64,000 nt of DNA from Streptomyces sp. NBC_01288 (GCF_035982055.1 NZ_CP108427.1:2418001-2482000); one strand, 5' to 3'; numbered from the stretch's first letter, positions 34,394-44,012 are shown. Translations and numbers: made by a program. Notes: generated by a model from the sequence alone, not told the origin.

Positions 34394-35101
34394 ATGCGTG
34401 ACGACACGGCTGAAGCAAGACCGAGCGGTACCCGACCGACCCGCCGCGCGGTACTGGCCACCGGCGTCGGCCTGGCCGGCGCACTCTGGATCACCGGTAC
34501 CGCCGCCGGTACGGCACATGCGGCGATGGACTCCGGCACCTGGGACGGGTCCACTTCGCAGAATGGCTGGAAGGTCGCGCCCTCCGCCGGATCCAGGATC
34601 AAGACCCTCCGGATCGAGGGCAGCGACGTCTCAGTGGCTCTGTGGGACGGCGCGGTCGCGACCGTCCTGCTGCACGTGGCCCGACGCTTCCACTACGAGA
34701 TCCACCCACTGTCGAGCGGTGATGTCACCGGTCACTCGACCCACCGGAAGGTCGGTGCGGCCTTCGAGAGCAACTACCTTTCCGGCACCGCCCTCGCGAT
34801 CCGTCCCCTGCTCTATCCGGTCGGCGTCAAGGGCGGCTTCTTCCCCGACGAACTGATCGTCCTGCGGGACATCCTCGCCGACTGCGAGGGCGCGGTTCGC
34901 TGGGGAGGCGACGAGCGCGGGGTGGTCAAGGAGAGCCATTTCCAGATAGACGTCAAGCCCGGCAGCGCACTGCTCCGGAAGGTCGCCGCGAAGATCGACA
35001 CCTGGGCCGTCACTCCGGGCGCCGGCGCCGGCGCCATCGACCCCTTCGTCCCGGCCAGGCGCAAGGCCGCCCGCGCGCTGGAACACCGCCAGGCAGCCTG
35101 A
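34394..35101 (+). CDS. Tat-secreted protein with degenerate M15-peptidase-like domain
   Basis: A 235-residue protein with a twin-arginine signal (T-R-R-A-V-L, Arg17-Arg18, cleavage after A-H-A near 43). The mature part resembles D,D-/L,D-carboxypeptidases of family M15: S126-x-Y128-x-x-G131-x-A133-x-A135-I aligns with the zinc motif SxHxxGxAxDI, and W170-G-G-D with H182-F-Q aligns with the terminal WGGxW...HF block. The first His and the Asp of the zinc site are Tyr and Ala, so it is probably catalytically dead and may bind peptidoglycan. The M15 assignment is by motif pattern only. Last gene of the three-gene unit. Confidence 0.6.
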   Translation: MRDDTAEARPSGTRPTRRAVLATGVGLAGALWITGTAAGTAHAAMDSGTWDGSTSQNGWKVAPSAGSRIKTLRIEGSDVSVALWDGAVATVLLHVARRFHYEIHPLSSGDVTGHSTHRKVGAAFESNYLSGTALAIRPLLYPVGVKGGFFPDELIVLRDILADCEGAVRWGGDERGVVKESHFQIDVKPGSALLRKVAAKIDTWAVTPGAGAGAIDPFVPARRKAARALEHRQAA

Positions 35102-35110
35102 CCGAACTGC

Positions 35111-35138
35111 CCCCCGTCCGCCGAGTGTCGGACGGGGG
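35111..35138. terminator. Hairpin between convergent genes
   Basis: cccccgtccg and cggacggggg, perfect 10-bp arms with an 8-base loop, nine bases after the Tat-protein stop. Likely terminator of that unit, possibly bidirectional. Confidence 0.65.
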
Positions 35139-35174
35139 CGGCAGGCAAACGCGCCCGAGCCCCACAGTCGACAA

Positions 35175-35194
35175 GGCCCCACGCCCTAGGGGCC
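35175..35194 (-). terminator. Hairpin 3' of hemQ
   Basis: ggcccc-acgcccta-ggggcc, 6-bp arms, just beyond the hemQ stop on the minus strand. Confidence 0.45.
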
Positions 35195-35196
35195 GC

Positions 35197-35928
35197 CTAT
35201 GCCAGGCCCGCTACCAAGTCGCCGATGTCCTTGCGGCGGCCCGTGTAGAAGGGGACCTCCTCGCGGACGTGCATGCGGGCCTCGGATGCGCGGAGGTGGC
35301 GCATGAGGTCGACGATGCGGTAGAGGTCGTCGGCCTCGAAGGCGAGGAGCCATTCGTAGTCGCCGAGGGAGAAGGAGGCGACCGTGTTGGCGCGCACGTC
35401 CGCGTAGCCGCGGGCCATCTTGCCGTGGTCGGCGAGCATGCGGCGGCGGTCGTCGTCGGGGAGCAGGTACCAGTCGTAGGAGCGCACGAACGGGTACACG
35501 CTGACGTAGTTGCGCGGGGTCTCGTCGGCCAGGAAGGCCGGGATGTGCGAGCGGTTGAACTCGGCGGGGCGGTGCAGCGCCATGTTCGACCAGACCGGGT
35601 CCAGGGCGCGGCCGAGCTTGGTGCGGCGGAAGAGGTTGTACGCCTCCTGGAGCTGGTCGGCGGTCTCTGCGTGCCACCAGATCATGAGGTCGGCGTCGGC
35701 ACGCAGGCCCGAGACGTCGTACGTGCCGCGGACCGTCACGTCCTTCGCGGCGAGCTGGTCGAACAGGTCCTGGACCTCGTCGGCGTAACCCGCGCGGTCC
35801 TCGGGCAGCACGTCCTTCAGCTTGAAGACGGACCACAGCGTGTAGCGGATGGCCTCGTTGAGGTCCTTGGCCAGCTTGCCCTTGTTCGGGATGCGGCCGG
35901 GCTCGGTGGTGGGGGCGTCGTCGCTCAT
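35197..35928 (-). CDS. hemQ: HemQ, coproheme decarboxylase (chlorite dismutase-like)
   Basis: A 243-residue protein of the Cld/HemQ family. Catalytic Tyr145 lies in S-V-Y-P-F and the proximal heme ligand is probably His168 ([11 protein letters not shown]). HemQ performs the last step of the coproporphyrin-dependent heme pathway of actinobacteria and firmicutes, converting coproheme to heme b with peroxide. The ATG at 35928 lies five bases after the hemG stop, so the two are cotranscribed. Longer upstream frames overlap hemG and are rejected. Confidence 0.95.
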   Translation of the reverse strand: MSDDAPTTEPGRIPNKGKLAKDLNEAIRYTLWSVFKLKDVLPEDRAGYADEVQDLFDQLAAKDVTVRGTYDVSGLRADADLMIWWHAETADQLQEAYNLFRRTKLGRALDPVWSNMALHRPAEFNRSHIPAFLADETPRNYVSVYPFVRSYDWYLLPDDDRRRMLADHGKMARGYADVRANTVASFSLGDYEWLLAFEADDLYRIVDLMRHLRASEARMHVREEVPFYTGRRKDIGDLVAGLA

Positions 35929-35932
35929 GGGG

Positions 35933-37363
35933 CTATTCTCCCGCTCCGCCGGAGGCGCTCGGCACCGGGTCACCGGTCAACCGCTCGACGGCCGCGTACG
36001 CGCTCGCGATGGTGGCCGGGATGCCGACGCCGTCGTACGCCGCGCCGCAGACCGCCAGGCCGGGGAGCTTGCCCACGTGCTCACGGATACGGGTCACGCG
36101 CGCGTGGTGGCCGACCGGGTACTGCGGCAGGCCGTCGGTCCAGCGGGTGACGCGGGTCGCGACGGGCGCGGCGTCCAGGCCCGTCGCCTCGCGCAGGTCG
36201 TGGCGGGAGACGTCCACGAGGCCGGTGTCGTCGCGCTCCAGGATCGTCGTCTCGCCGTACCGGCCCACCGAGGTGCGCAGGACGACCACGTCCGGGTTCT
36301 CGTCAGCGATCCAACCCCACTTCTGGGAGGCGAAGGTGGACGCCTTGATGGTGCGGCCGTCGACCGGCGGCACCAAGAAGCCGCTGCCTTCCGGGAGTTC
36401 GATGTCCGCGCGGCGGTAGGCAAGCGTGATCAGGGCCATCGAGGCGTACTCGACGGCGCCCAACTCGGCTGCCGCGCCGGGGACTTCGTCCCGTAGCAGT
36501 GCGGCGGCGACCGGCGCGGGTACGGCGACGATCACGCCGTCGGCATCCAGCACATGGTCTCCGGCGACCACTCGCCAGCCCGCTGACCCGCTGCGGCGCA
36601 GCTCCGTCACCGGGGCCCCGGTGAGGATCTCGGCGCCCCGCGCGCGTGCCGACTCCGCGACGACGAGCGGGAGTTGGCCCACTCCGCCCTCGATGCCCAT
36701 GAAGACCGGGCCGGTCTGCTGTGCGGCGGCGGCGCGCTCCTGGATGCCCCGGACGGCCTCGGTGAGGGAGTCGTGGGTCTTCGCGGCCTGGTACAGCTGC
36801 GGGACCGCGGAGCGCATCGAGATGCGGTACGCGTCGCCCGCGTAGACACCGCCCAGGAGGGGTTCGACGAGGCGGTCGACGACCTCGCGGCCGAGGCGTG
36901 CCGCCACGTACTCGCCGACCGCGACGTCGTCGCCGACCTCCGTGCGGGGCAGGTCGGCGTCGCGCTCGATGCGGTGCAGGCCCTCGTCCGAGAGGACTCC
37001 GGAGAGGGCGGACGCGGTGCCGGGGACGCCCATGACGTGGCCCTTGGGCATGGGGCGCAGCGCACCCCGGGTCCAGATCGACGCGGTGGCCGTGGCGGGC
37101 GCCTGGAGGCGGTCGGTGAGGCCCACCTCGCGGGCCAGCGCGACGGCCTCGGGGCGGCGGGCCAGCATCGACTCGGCGCCGAGGTCCACGCGGGCGCCCG
37201 CGATCTCACCGGGCAGCAGCTTGCCGCCGACCCGGTCCGACGCCTCGACGACGGTCACGCGCACGCCTCTGTCCAGCAGCCGGTGTGCGGCGGCCAGCCC
37301 GCCGATCCCGGCGCCGATGACGACGACATGCCCTGTGCCCGTACGAGTCTCCACTTCACGCAT
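35933..37363 (-). CDS. hemG: Coproporphyrinogen III oxidase (HemY/HemG/CgoX)
   Basis: A 476-residue FAD enzyme. The N-terminal dinucleotide motif [13 protein letters not shown] is followed by [10 protein letters not shown], and the C-terminal FAD segment reads [12 protein letters not shown]. In actinobacteria this enzyme oxidises coproporphyrinogen III to coproporphyrin III using O2. It precedes hemQ by four bases; hemE is 3.8 kb away on the same strand, so three heme genes cluster here. ATG at 37363. Confidence 0.95.
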   Translation of the reverse strand: MREVETRTGTGHVVVIGAGIGGLAAAHRLLDRGVRVTVVEASDRVGGKLLPGEIAGARVDLGAESMLARRPEAVALAREVGLTDRLQAPATATASIWTRGALRPMPKGHVMGVPGTASALSGVLSDEGLHRIERDADLPRTEVGDDVAVGEYVAARLGREVVDRLVEPLLGGVYAGDAYRISMRSAVPQLYQAAKTHDSLTEAVRGIQERAAAAQQTGPVFMGIEGGVGQLPLVVAESARARGAEILTGAPVTELRRSGSAGWRVVAGDHVLDADGVIVAVPAPVAAALLRDEVPGAAAELGAVEYASMALITLAYRRADIELPEGSGFLVPPVDGRTIKASTFASQKWGWIADENPDVVVLRTSVGRYGETTILERDDTGLVDVSRHDLREATGLDAAPVATRVTRWTDGLPQYPVGHHARVTRIREHVGKLPGLAVCGAAYDGVGIPATIASAYAAVERLTGDPVPSASGGAGE

Positions 37364-37525
37364 GCACCCAGCCTCTCAGACCCCACTGACAGTCCGACTC
37401 CGGCCCGGTGTCCGACGCGCGGGCCTGTCCGTGACCGCATCGCAACCCGTTCCGGCCAACGTCCCGCCCTGTCCCGGCGTCGAAGGTGCGTCAGTCGTCA
37501 CGACGAACCTCGGGGGTACCGACCC

Positions 37526-38446
37526 ATGCGCACACGACACTCCGCACGACCCGTCCAGGCCCTGGCCGGCCTCCTGCTGGCCTCGGCGCTCGCACTGGCC
37601 GGGTGCAGCGGCGCGAGCGACAAGAGCTCCACTGCCAGCGATGCCGGCGCGGGCGCGAACGACAAGGCCGTCGCACCGCAGGAGGGCGCGTCCGGCAGCG
37701 GCAACGCCAGGAACACCAAGGCCGTCCCCAAGCTCACCGCGAGCAGCATCATCCGTACGGCCTCGCTGTCCGTGCGGGTCAAGGATGTACCGAAGGCCCT
37801 CGACGAGGCCCGTACCACCACCGAGAACGCGGGCGGGTTCGTCGGCAACGAGTCGACCAGCCGGGACGGGCAGGGCCATGAGCGCACCCGGGTCGTCCTG
37901 CGCGTGCCCAGCGACAAGTACGACGAGGTCCTCGCCGACCTGGAGGGCGCGGGCAAGCTGCTCGACCGCACCGCGAAGGCACAGGACGTCACCGACCAGG
38001 TCGTGGACGTGGACAGCCGCATCGCCTCGCAGCGGGCCAGCGTGGCACGCGTGCGTGACCTGATGGACCGGGCCACCAAGCTCAGTGATGTGGTGGAGCT
38101 GGAGGGCGAGTTGAGCACCCGCGAGTCCGACCTGGAGGCGCTGCTGGCCCAACAGTCCTCCCTGAAGGACCGCACCAGCCTGGCGACCATCACGCTGTCC
38201 CTGTCGCAGACCCCGGTGGCGAAGGCCGCCGCGAAGGACGACACCCCCGGCTTCGTGGACGCCGTGGCGGGCGGCTGGCACGTCTTCGTGACGATGCTGC
38301 GCTGGATCGCCCTGTCGCTCGGCGCGGTGCTCCCGTTCGCGGCCGTGGCGGCGCTGGCACTCGTCGTGTGGCTGCGTCTCGTACGGCCGCGTCGGGCGAC
38401 GACCGTTCCGGCGGTCCGGCTGGAGGAGTCGGGTGGGCAGGACTGA
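37526..38446 (+). CDS. DUF4349 lipoprotein
   Basis: A 306-residue protein with lipobox L-A-L-A-G-C (Cys27), a Ser/Ala/Gly-rich linker, a DUF4349 domain (about 70-245) and a C-terminal transmembrane helix (about 262-290) followed by a short basic tail. The DUF4349 core shows L-R-V-P-S-D-K-Y-D-E-V-L, a long coiled-coil region with D-V-D-S-R-I-A-S-Q-R, and T-L-S-L-S-Q. Having both a lipobox and a C-terminal helix is typical of the family; function is unknown. It is divergent from hemG. Confidence 0.88.
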   Translation: MRTRHSARPVQALAGLLLASALALAGCSGASDKSSTASDAGAGANDKAVAPQEGASGSGNARNTKAVPKLTASSIIRTASLSVRVKDVPKALDEARTTTENAGGFVGNESTSRDGQGHERTRVVLRVPSDKYDEVLADLEGAGKLLDRTAKAQDVTDQVVDVDSRIASQRASVARVRDLMDRATKLSDVVELEGELSTRESDLEALLAQQSSLKDRTSLATITLSLSQTPVAKAAAKDDTPGFVDAVAGGWHVFVTMLRWIALSLGAVLPFAAVAALALVVWLRLVRPRRATTVPAVRLEESGGQD

Positions 38447-38473
38447 AATGATCGGTCCCCGTAGCGTGTTCGC

Positions 38474-39874
38474 ATGAGCATGAGCCGTGCGAGGGGTACC
38501 CGGGAACGACTGGTCGTCATCGGCGGAGACGCCGCGGGCATGTCCGCGGCGTCGCAGGCCCGCCGCCTCAAGGGGCCGGACGAGCTGGAGATCGTGGCCT
38601 TCGAGCGCGGCCACTTCACCTCGTACTCGGCGTGCGGCATCCCCTACTGGGTGGGCGGCGACGTGTCCGCACCGGAGGAGTTGATCGCCCGCACCCCCGA
38701 GGAGCACCGCGAGCGCGACATCGACCTGCGCATGCGCACCGAGGTCGTGGAGCTCGACGTCGCGGGTGGGCGGGTACGCGCGCGGGACGTCGATTCCGGG
38801 GCCGAGTCCTGGACGTCGTACGACAAGCTCGTGATCGGGACCGGAGCGCGGCCGATCCGGCCGGACATGCCCGGGGTCGACGCCCCCGGAGTGCACGGGG
38901 TGCAGACGCTCGACGACGGGCAGGCGCTGCTCGACTCGCTGGCACGCACGCGTGGGCGTCGCGCGGTGGTGGTCGGGGCCGGGTACATCGGGGTGGAGAT
39001 GGCGGAGGCGTTCGTCAACCGCGGGTATGACGTCACCGTCGTCAACAGGGGCAAGGAGCCGATGTCCACGCTCGACCCCGACATGGGTCGCCTGGTGCAC
39101 AAGGCGATGGAGGGCCTGGGCATCACCATGGTCGACGACGCCCATGTCACCGAACTGCTCACCGGGGACGACGGTCGGGTGCGGGCCGTGGTCACCGAGG
39201 ACGCGGAGTACCCGGCGGATGTCGTGGTGCTGGGGATCGGTGTCCGGCCGGAGACCTCGCTCGCGAAGGCGGCCGGGCTGCCGGTCGGGCAGCACGACGG
39301 GCTGCTCACCGATATGGCGATGCGGGTGCGCGGGCACGAGAACATCTGGGCCGGGGGCGACTGCGTGGAGGTGCTCGACCTGGTCTCCGGGCAGGAGCGG
39401 CACATCGCCCTGGGGACACACGCGAACAAGCACGGGCAGGTCATCGGCACCAATGTGGGCGGCGGTTACGCCACCTTCCCCGGGGTGGTCGGTACCGCCG
39501 TCAGCAAGGTGTGCGACCTGGAGATCGCGCGTACCGGGCTGCGCGAGAAGGACGCCCACCGCGCGGGCCTGCAGTTCGAGACGGTCACCATCGAGTCGAC
39601 GAGCCGCGCGGGCTACTACCCCGAGGCCTCCCTCATGACGGTGAAGATGCTCGCCGAACGCCGAACCGGACGTCTCCTGGGCGTGCAGATCGTCGGTCGT
39701 GAGGGCGCCGCGAAGCGTGTCGACATCGCGGCGGTCGCCCTCACGGCCCGGATGACGGTGGAACAGATGACGGCCCTGGACCTGGGCTACGCCCCGCCGT
39801 TCTCACCGGTGTGGGACCCGGTCCTGGTGGCGGCCCGAAAGGCGGCCGCCAAGATCCAGGCGAGCCTGCGGTAA
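38474..39874 (+). CDS. CoA-disulfide reductase/NADH oxidase-like flavoprotein
   Basis: A 466-residue pyridine-nucleotide-disulfide oxidoreductase: FAD motif V-V-I-G-G-D-A-A-G-M-S, single redox Cys54 in S-A-C-G-I-P-Y, NAD motif V-V-V-G-A-G-Y-I-G-V-E-M, second FAD motif I-W-A-G-G-D-C, and a dimerisation domain. The lone cysteine (no CxxxxC) fits CoA-disulfide reductase, NADH oxidase or peroxidase types. Which activity applies cannot be told. It is 27 bases downstream of the DUF4349 gene and may share its transcript. Confidence 0.88.
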   Translation: MSMSRARGTRERLVVIGGDAAGMSAASQARRLKGPDELEIVAFERGHFTSYSACGIPYWVGGDVSAPEELIARTPEEHRERDIDLRMRTEVVELDVAGGRVRARDVDSGAESWTSYDKLVIGTGARPIRPDMPGVDAPGVHGVQTLDDGQALLDSLARTRGRRAVVVGAGYIGVEMAEAFVNRGYDVTVVNRGKEPMSTLDPDMGRLVHKAMEGLGITMVDDAHVTELLTGDDGRVRAVVTEDAEYPADVVVLGIGVRPETSLAKAAGLPVGQHDGLLTDMAMRVRGHENIWAGGDCVEVLDLVSGQERHIALGTHANKHGQVIGTNVGGGYATFPGVVGTAVSKVCDLEIARTGLREKDAHRAGLQFETVTIESTSRAGYYPEASLMTVKMLAERRTGRLLGVQIVGREGAAKRVDIAAVALTARMTVEQMTALDLGYAPPFSPVWDPVLVAARKAAAKIQASLR

Positions 39875-39879
39875 AGCGT

Positions 39880-40206
39880 TTACGCCGTGCCGTTGATGCG
39901 GTCTATGGCCTGCCGTGCCTGCTCGGCCGGCGGCCTGGCGGGCAGCGAGGACACCGACGCGCTCGGCGGCATCATCGCGGCGGGCTGTGCCGCCGCCGCG
40001 GGCTTCGCGTGGGCGCCCAGCGCGTTGGACCGCAGCCGGTTGCTCACCGCCTCGTCCAGAGTCACCGGCCGCTGCATCTGCGCGGCGAGCCGGCCCGCTT
40101 CCTGGCCGAGCCTGGCGACGTCTTCCCAGGGGAGGCGCACCACCAGGGAGATCTCGGCCTCGCCGTCGGGCGTGGCGGTCATCTGAGGGGAAATACGGTC
40201 GTTCAT
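39880..40206 (-). CDS. Hypothetical protein (108 aa)
   Basis: A 108-residue soluble protein with a beta-strand-like N-terminal part (E-A-E-I-S-L-V-V-R-L-P-W-E-D-V-A-R-L) followed by a helix, an Ala/Pro-rich linker and a final helix (E-Q-A-R-Q-A-I-D-R-I). The start at the ATG 40206 is fixed by GAGGAA seven bases upstream. Its stop lies five bases from that of the flavoprotein gene on the opposite strand. No family recognised; codon use is normal. Confidence 0.75.
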   Translation of the reverse strand: MNDRISPQMTATPDGEAEISLVVRLPWEDVARLGQEAGRLAAQMQRPVTLDEAVSNRLRSNALGAHAKPAAAAQPAAMMPPSASVSSLPARPPAEQARQAIDRINGTA

Positions 40207-40331
40207 CGCCTGTTCCTCACGTCGTCCCCGCGACACGCCTTCCCCGCGTCGCGGGCGGTTGAGGAGTCATACGCACAGGCGGACGGCGGTGTTCACCGGT
40301 TCGCCGCGCGTATCGGGGGCACTAATCCCTT

Positions 40332-41156
40332 GTGGTCATCCCCGTCCATGACGTGAACCCGGTGCGCCGCACCCCTTGGGTGACGTACGCGCTCGTCGCC
40401 GCGAACGTGCTCGTCTTCCTGTTCACGCCCGGAATGGCGGGCTCCGTGGCAGGCGGCAGCGACCTCTCGCAGCTGTGCCATCTCCAGGCGTTCCTGGACC
40501 ACTACGCGGCCGTACCGCGGGAGTTGATCCACCATCAGATGCCGCAGCTGGTCCCGACCGGCGCCGTCCAGGCCGGCCCCGGCGGCCCTTCCTGTGCGGC
40601 CGGACCGCCGAGCTACGACAAGTCGGCCCCGCTGAGCGTCTTCACCGCGATGTTCCTGCACGGCAGCTGGATCCACCTGCTGGGCAACATGCTGTTCCTG
40701 ATGATCTTCGGCAACAACGTCGAGGACCGCATGGGCCACATCCGCTACACGCTCTTCTACGTAGTGTGCGGTTACGCGGCGGGCTACGGCTTCGCGCTGC
40801 TCAACGCGGACTCGGCCGACCCGCTGATCGGCGCCTCCGGGGCGATCGCCGGTGTCCTGGGCGCCTATCTGGTGCTGTACGCGAAGGCCAGGGTGTGGGT
40901 CCTGGTGCCGTTCCTGTTCTTCCTGCCGCTGCGCCTGCCGGCCTGGCTGGTGCTGGGCTTCTGGTTCGTGCTCCAGGCGTTCTACTCGTCCGGCGAGGGC
41001 GTCTCCGACGCGGGCACGGTGGCGTACGAAGCCCATGTCGTCGGGTTCCTGGTGGGCATGCTGCTCGCCTGGCCGCTCAAGGCGGGCACTCCCCCGCCGC
41101 CGGAACCGCGCGGCCTGCTGTTCGGCAGGCGGGCGAGGCCCCGGCACACGTGGTGA
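40332..41156 (+). CDS. Rhomboid-family intramembrane serine protease
   Basis: A 274-residue protein with about six membrane segments. The catalytic dyad is visible as Ser169 in I-G-A-S-G-A and His235 in A-Y-E-A-H-V-V-G-F, and the L1-loop/helix-2 motif H-G-S-W-I-H-L-L-G-N-M supplies the oxyanion histidine and asparagine. A Cys-containing loop of about 60 residues follows the first helix. Rhomboids cleave transmembrane proteins; substrates are unknown here. The start is the GTG at 40332. It converges with hemE, seven bases apart. Confidence 0.92.
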   Translation: MVIPVHDVNPVRRTPWVTYALVAANVLVFLFTPGMAGSVAGGSDLSQLCHLQAFLDHYAAVPRELIHHQMPQLVPTGAVQAGPGGPSCAAGPPSYDKSAPLSVFTAMFLHGSWIHLLGNMLFLMIFGNNVEDRMGHIRYTLFYVVCGYAAGYGFALLNADSADPLIGASGAIAGVLGAYLVLYAKARVWVLVPFLFFLPLRLPAWLVLGFWFVLQAFYSSGEGVSDAGTVAYEAHVVGFLVGMLLAWPLKAGTPPPPEPRGLLFGRRARPRHTW

Positions 41157-41163
41157 ACGCTCC

Positions 41164-42231
41164 CTAGAGGGCCGTCTCGGTGTGGACGTACTCCACCAGC
41201 CGGGTCAGCGCGTCCGGGTCGGTGGACGGCATCACGCCGTGCCCGAGGTTGAAGATGTGCCCCTCCAGGCCCTTCGCCGCGTCGAGGACCTCGCGGGTCT
41301 TCTCCTCGACGGCCTCCGTGGGGGCGAACAGGACGGTCGGGTCGAGGTTGCCCTGGAGCGCCTTGCCGGGGCCGACACGGCGGGCGGCCTCGTCCAGCGG
41401 GACGCGCCAGTCGACGCCCACGACGTCCGCGCCGGCCTCACCCATCAGGCCGAGCAGCTCGCCGGTGCCGACGCCGAAGTGGATGCGCGGGACGCCGTAG
41501 CCCTCGACGGCCTTGAAGACCTTGGCGGAGGCGGGCAGCGCCGAGCGACGGTAGTCGGCCGGGGCGAGGGCGCCGGCCCAGGAGTCGAAGACCTGGACGG
41601 CGCTGGCACCCGCCTCGATCTGGACCTTGAGGAAGGCGGCCGTGATGTCGGCGAGGCGGTCGAGGAGGTCGTGCCAGAGCTCGGGGTCGCCGTACATGAT
41701 CGCCTTGGCGTTCTCGTACGTGCGGGACGGGCCGCCCTCCACGAGGTAGCTCGCGAGGGTGAACGGGGCGCCGGCGAAGCCGATGAGGGGGGTGGAGCCG
41801 AGCTCGGCGGTCAGCAGGCCGATGGCCTCCGTGACGTAGGAGACGTCCTCGGGGGTGAGGTCGCGGAGCTGGGCCAGGTCGGCGCGGGTGCGGATCGGCT
41901 TCTCGACGACCGGGCCGACGCCGGGCTTGATGTCGAGGTCGATGCCGATGGCCTTGAGCGGGACGACGATGTCGCTGAAGTAGACCGCCGCGTCCACGTT
42001 GTGCCGGCGCACCGGCTGGAGCGTGATCTCGGCGACCAGCTCGGGTCGCGTGCAGGAGTCGAGCATCGCGATGCCCTCGCGCGCCTTGTGGTACTCGGGC
42101 AGCGAACGGCCGGCCTGCCGCATGAACCACACGGGTGTGTGCGGAACGGGCTCGCGCCTGCACGCCTTCATGAAGGCGGAGTCGTAAGTGGCGGTCGGCT
42201 GCTGGCCCGCGGGGCTCTGGTTGGCACTCAC
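41164..42231 (-). CDS. hemE: Uroporphyrinogen decarboxylase
   Basis: A 355-residue enzyme. Family hallmarks are [15 protein letters not shown] near residue 33, [25 protein letters not shown] and the C-terminal F-N-L-G-H-G-V. It decarboxylates uroporphyrinogen III to coproporphyrinogen III, the substrate of the HemG enzyme encoded nearby. Start GTG at 42231. Divergent from the DUF3000 gene. Confidence 0.97.
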   Translation of the reverse strand: MSANQSPAGQQPTATYDSAFMKACRREPVPHTPVWFMRQAGRSLPEYHKAREGIAMLDSCTRPELVAEITLQPVRRHNVDAAVYFSDIVVPLKAIGIDLDIKPGVGPVVEKPIRTRADLAQLRDLTPEDVSYVTEAIGLLTAELGSTPLIGFAGAPFTLASYLVEGGPSRTYENAKAIMYGDPELWHDLLDRLADITAAFLKVQIEAGASAVQVFDSWAGALAPADYRRSALPASAKVFKAVEGYGVPRIHFGVGTGELLGLMGEAGADVVGVDWRVPLDEAARRVGPGKALQGNLDPTVLFAPTEAVEEKTREVLDAAKGLEGHIFNLGHGVMPSTDPDALTRLVEYVHTETAL

Positions 42232-42335
42232 GGGGCAAGTCTCGCACGGCGCCAGAAGGCGATTACACGGTGTGCTGAGCGGAAGAGCGGGTGTCTAGTC
42301 CCGCACGATGCCTCCGTTCCCCTTAATCTTCCCGC

Positions 42336-43004
42336 ATGGCTGCGGCTCAGGGACGATTGTCGGATGGCGCTGACGGGATGGACGACTCCAAGGAGGGGGA
42401 CCGGGATGGGGGCGGTGCGGCGCCGCCGGCTTTCCAGGCAGCGGTCCAGGCCCTGCGGAACAGCAGGCTGAGGCCGCAGATCGAGATCGATCCGACGCCC
42501 GCGCCCCAGCGGCTCGCCCCTTACGCGTACGCGTTGGAGGCCGCGGTCGTCGACGGCGACCAGGACCTGGCCGACGGCCGGCTGGTGCTGCTGCACGACC
42601 CGGACGGGCACGACGCCTGGCACGGGACGTTCCGGCTGGTGACGCTGGTGCGCGCGGAGCTGGAGCCGGAGATGGCGGCGGACCCGTTGCTGCCCGACGT
42701 GTGCTGGTCCTGGCTGACCGGCGCGCTCCAGTCGCGCGGACTGACGTACGGCGAGGCGAGCGGCACCGTCACGCGGGCCAGCTCCCACTACTTCGGCGGG
42801 CTGTCCGAGCGGCCGTCCGCGTCCCAGATCGAGATCCGTGCCTCGTGGACGCCGCGCGAGGGCCTCGGTGGCGTTCCGGACACGGCGGCGCATCTGGCCT
42901 CCTGGTGCGATCTGCTGGCCCAGGTCGCGGGCCTGCCCCCGGCGGGCCCGGGCGACGCGTCCATCGTCACGCTGCCGCAGCGCCGGGGCCCGCAGTCACG
43001 CTGA
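42336..43004 (+). CDS. DUF3000-domain protein
   Basis: A 222-residue soluble protein conserved in actinobacteria between hemE and whiI. It has F-Q-A-A-V-Q-A-L-R near residue 33, a run with L-A-P-Y-A-Y-A-L, and W-S-W-L-T-G-A-L followed by V-T-R-A-S-S-H-Y-F-G, all typical of DUF3000. Function unknown. The ATG at 42336 lacks a clear Shine-Dalgarno. It is followed by the regulated whiI promoter region. Confidence 0.88.
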   Translation: MAAAQGRLSDGADGMDDSKEGDRDGGGAAPPAFQAAVQALRNSRLRPQIEIDPTPAPQRLAPYAYALEAAVVDGDQDLADGRLVLLHDPDGHDAWHGTFRLVTLVRAELEPEMAADPLLPDVCWSWLTGALQSRGLTYGEASGTVTRASSHYFGGLSERPSASQIEIRASWTPREGLGGVPDTAAHLASWCDLLAQVAGLPPAGPGDASIVTLPQRRGPQSR

Positions 43005-43171
43005 GCCTTACCCGAGACACACCGAGGTCTTACCGATCGTTTCCGGTGTCTTTGTCGATACGGCCACTTTCAATCAGGAGTGGCCCATCGAACGAGCCGT
43101 TTCGTTCACCGAACGATCGACAGCGTGTCCGAATTGCACTGATTGCTACTCACTAAATCGTGATCTTTCTC

Positions 43172-43199
43172 TAAAGGACCTGGGGTTTGGTGCCGAAGA
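43172..43199 (+). promoter_or_regulatory. Sigma-WhiG-type promoter of whiI
   Basis: TAAA (43172-43175), 16 bases, then GCCGAAGA (43192-43199). This matches the motility-sigma-like consensus TAAA-N15/16-GCCGATAA used by sigma-WhiG, six of eight positions in the -10. whiI is a known WhiG target in S. coelicolor, which supports both calls. The transcript would start near 43206, some 35 bases before the GTG. Confidence 0.7.
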
Positions 43200-43241
43200 C
43201 GACTGTGACCTTGAAAGTCGTCCCGCACCCCAGGAGGCCTG

Positions 43242-43904
43242 GTGTCCGTTCTTCTTGAGCAGCCCGCAAGCCTGGTCGCCTACCGCCCGAACAAGCCGAC
43301 CGCCATGGTGGTCGTGGCCGACCCGCGCGTACGCTCCACCGTCACCCGCCACCTGTGGGCGCTCGGTGTGCGCGACGTCATCGAGGCCTCGTCCGTCGCG
43401 GAGGCTCGTCCCCGCATCGGCAACCCCCGCGACATCTGCGTGGCAGACGTCCACCTTCCCGACGGTTCCGGTCTCACCCTGCTGTCCGAGACCAGAGCCG
43501 CAGGCTGGCCCAACGGCCTGGCCCTGTCCGCCGCCGACGACATCGGTGCCGTGCGCAACGCCCTCGCGGGCGGCGTCAAGGGCTACGTCGTCACCGGCAC
43601 CCGCACCAACGTCGGGCTCCCCACCCGGCCCGGCGCCGCCCCCATCGGCTCCGCCGCCGCCCGTATGCACCGCCGCCCCCCGGGTTCCCCGAGCCACCCG
43701 GGTGGCTACCGCGAACTGTCCGGCCGTGAGGTCGAGGTCCTGCGTCTGGTCGCGGAAGGCCAGTCGAACAAGGCCATCGGCGTCTCCATGGGCCTGTCCG
43801 CACTGACCGTCAAGAGCCACCTCGCCCGCATCGCCCGCAAGCTCGGCACGGGTGACCGAGCCGGCATGGTCGCGGTGGCGCTGCGCACCGGAATCATCCA
43901 CTGA
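43242..43904 (+). CDS. whiI: WhiI, atypical response regulator for sporulation
   Basis: A 220-residue protein: receiver domain (about 20-122) and LuxR-type helix-turn-helix (about 157-215; L-S-G-R-E-V-E-V-L-R-L-V-A-E-G and L-T-V-K-S-H). The receiver keeps Asp69 and Lys113 but has Ala26-Asp27 where a normal acidic pair would sit, as in regulators that work without phosphorylation. In S. coelicolor WhiI partners BldM to switch on late sporulation genes. Identity rests on the sequence type, the sigma-WhiG-like promoter upstream, and the hemE-DUF3000-whiI-rnd-fadA order. GTG start after CAGGAGG. Confidence 0.85.
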   Translation: MSVLLEQPASLVAYRPNKPTAMVVVADPRVRSTVTRHLWALGVRDVIEASSVAEARPRIGNPRDICVADVHLPDGSGLTLLSETRAAGWPNGLALSAADDIGAVRNALAGGVKGYVVTGTRTNVGLPTRPGAAPIGSAAARMHRRPPGSPSHPGGYRELSGREVEVLRLVAEGQSNKAIGVSMGLSALTVKSHLARIARKLGTGDRAGMVAVALRTGIIH

Positions 43905-44012
43905 CCCCCTCCCGCAACCCCGTCCCCACACCCCCTTCCGCTCTCCTTCCCGCTCCCCCCTTCGAGCCGTGAACCGGATCTTTCACTTACCTGACTGGTT
44001 TACGACCCCCAG

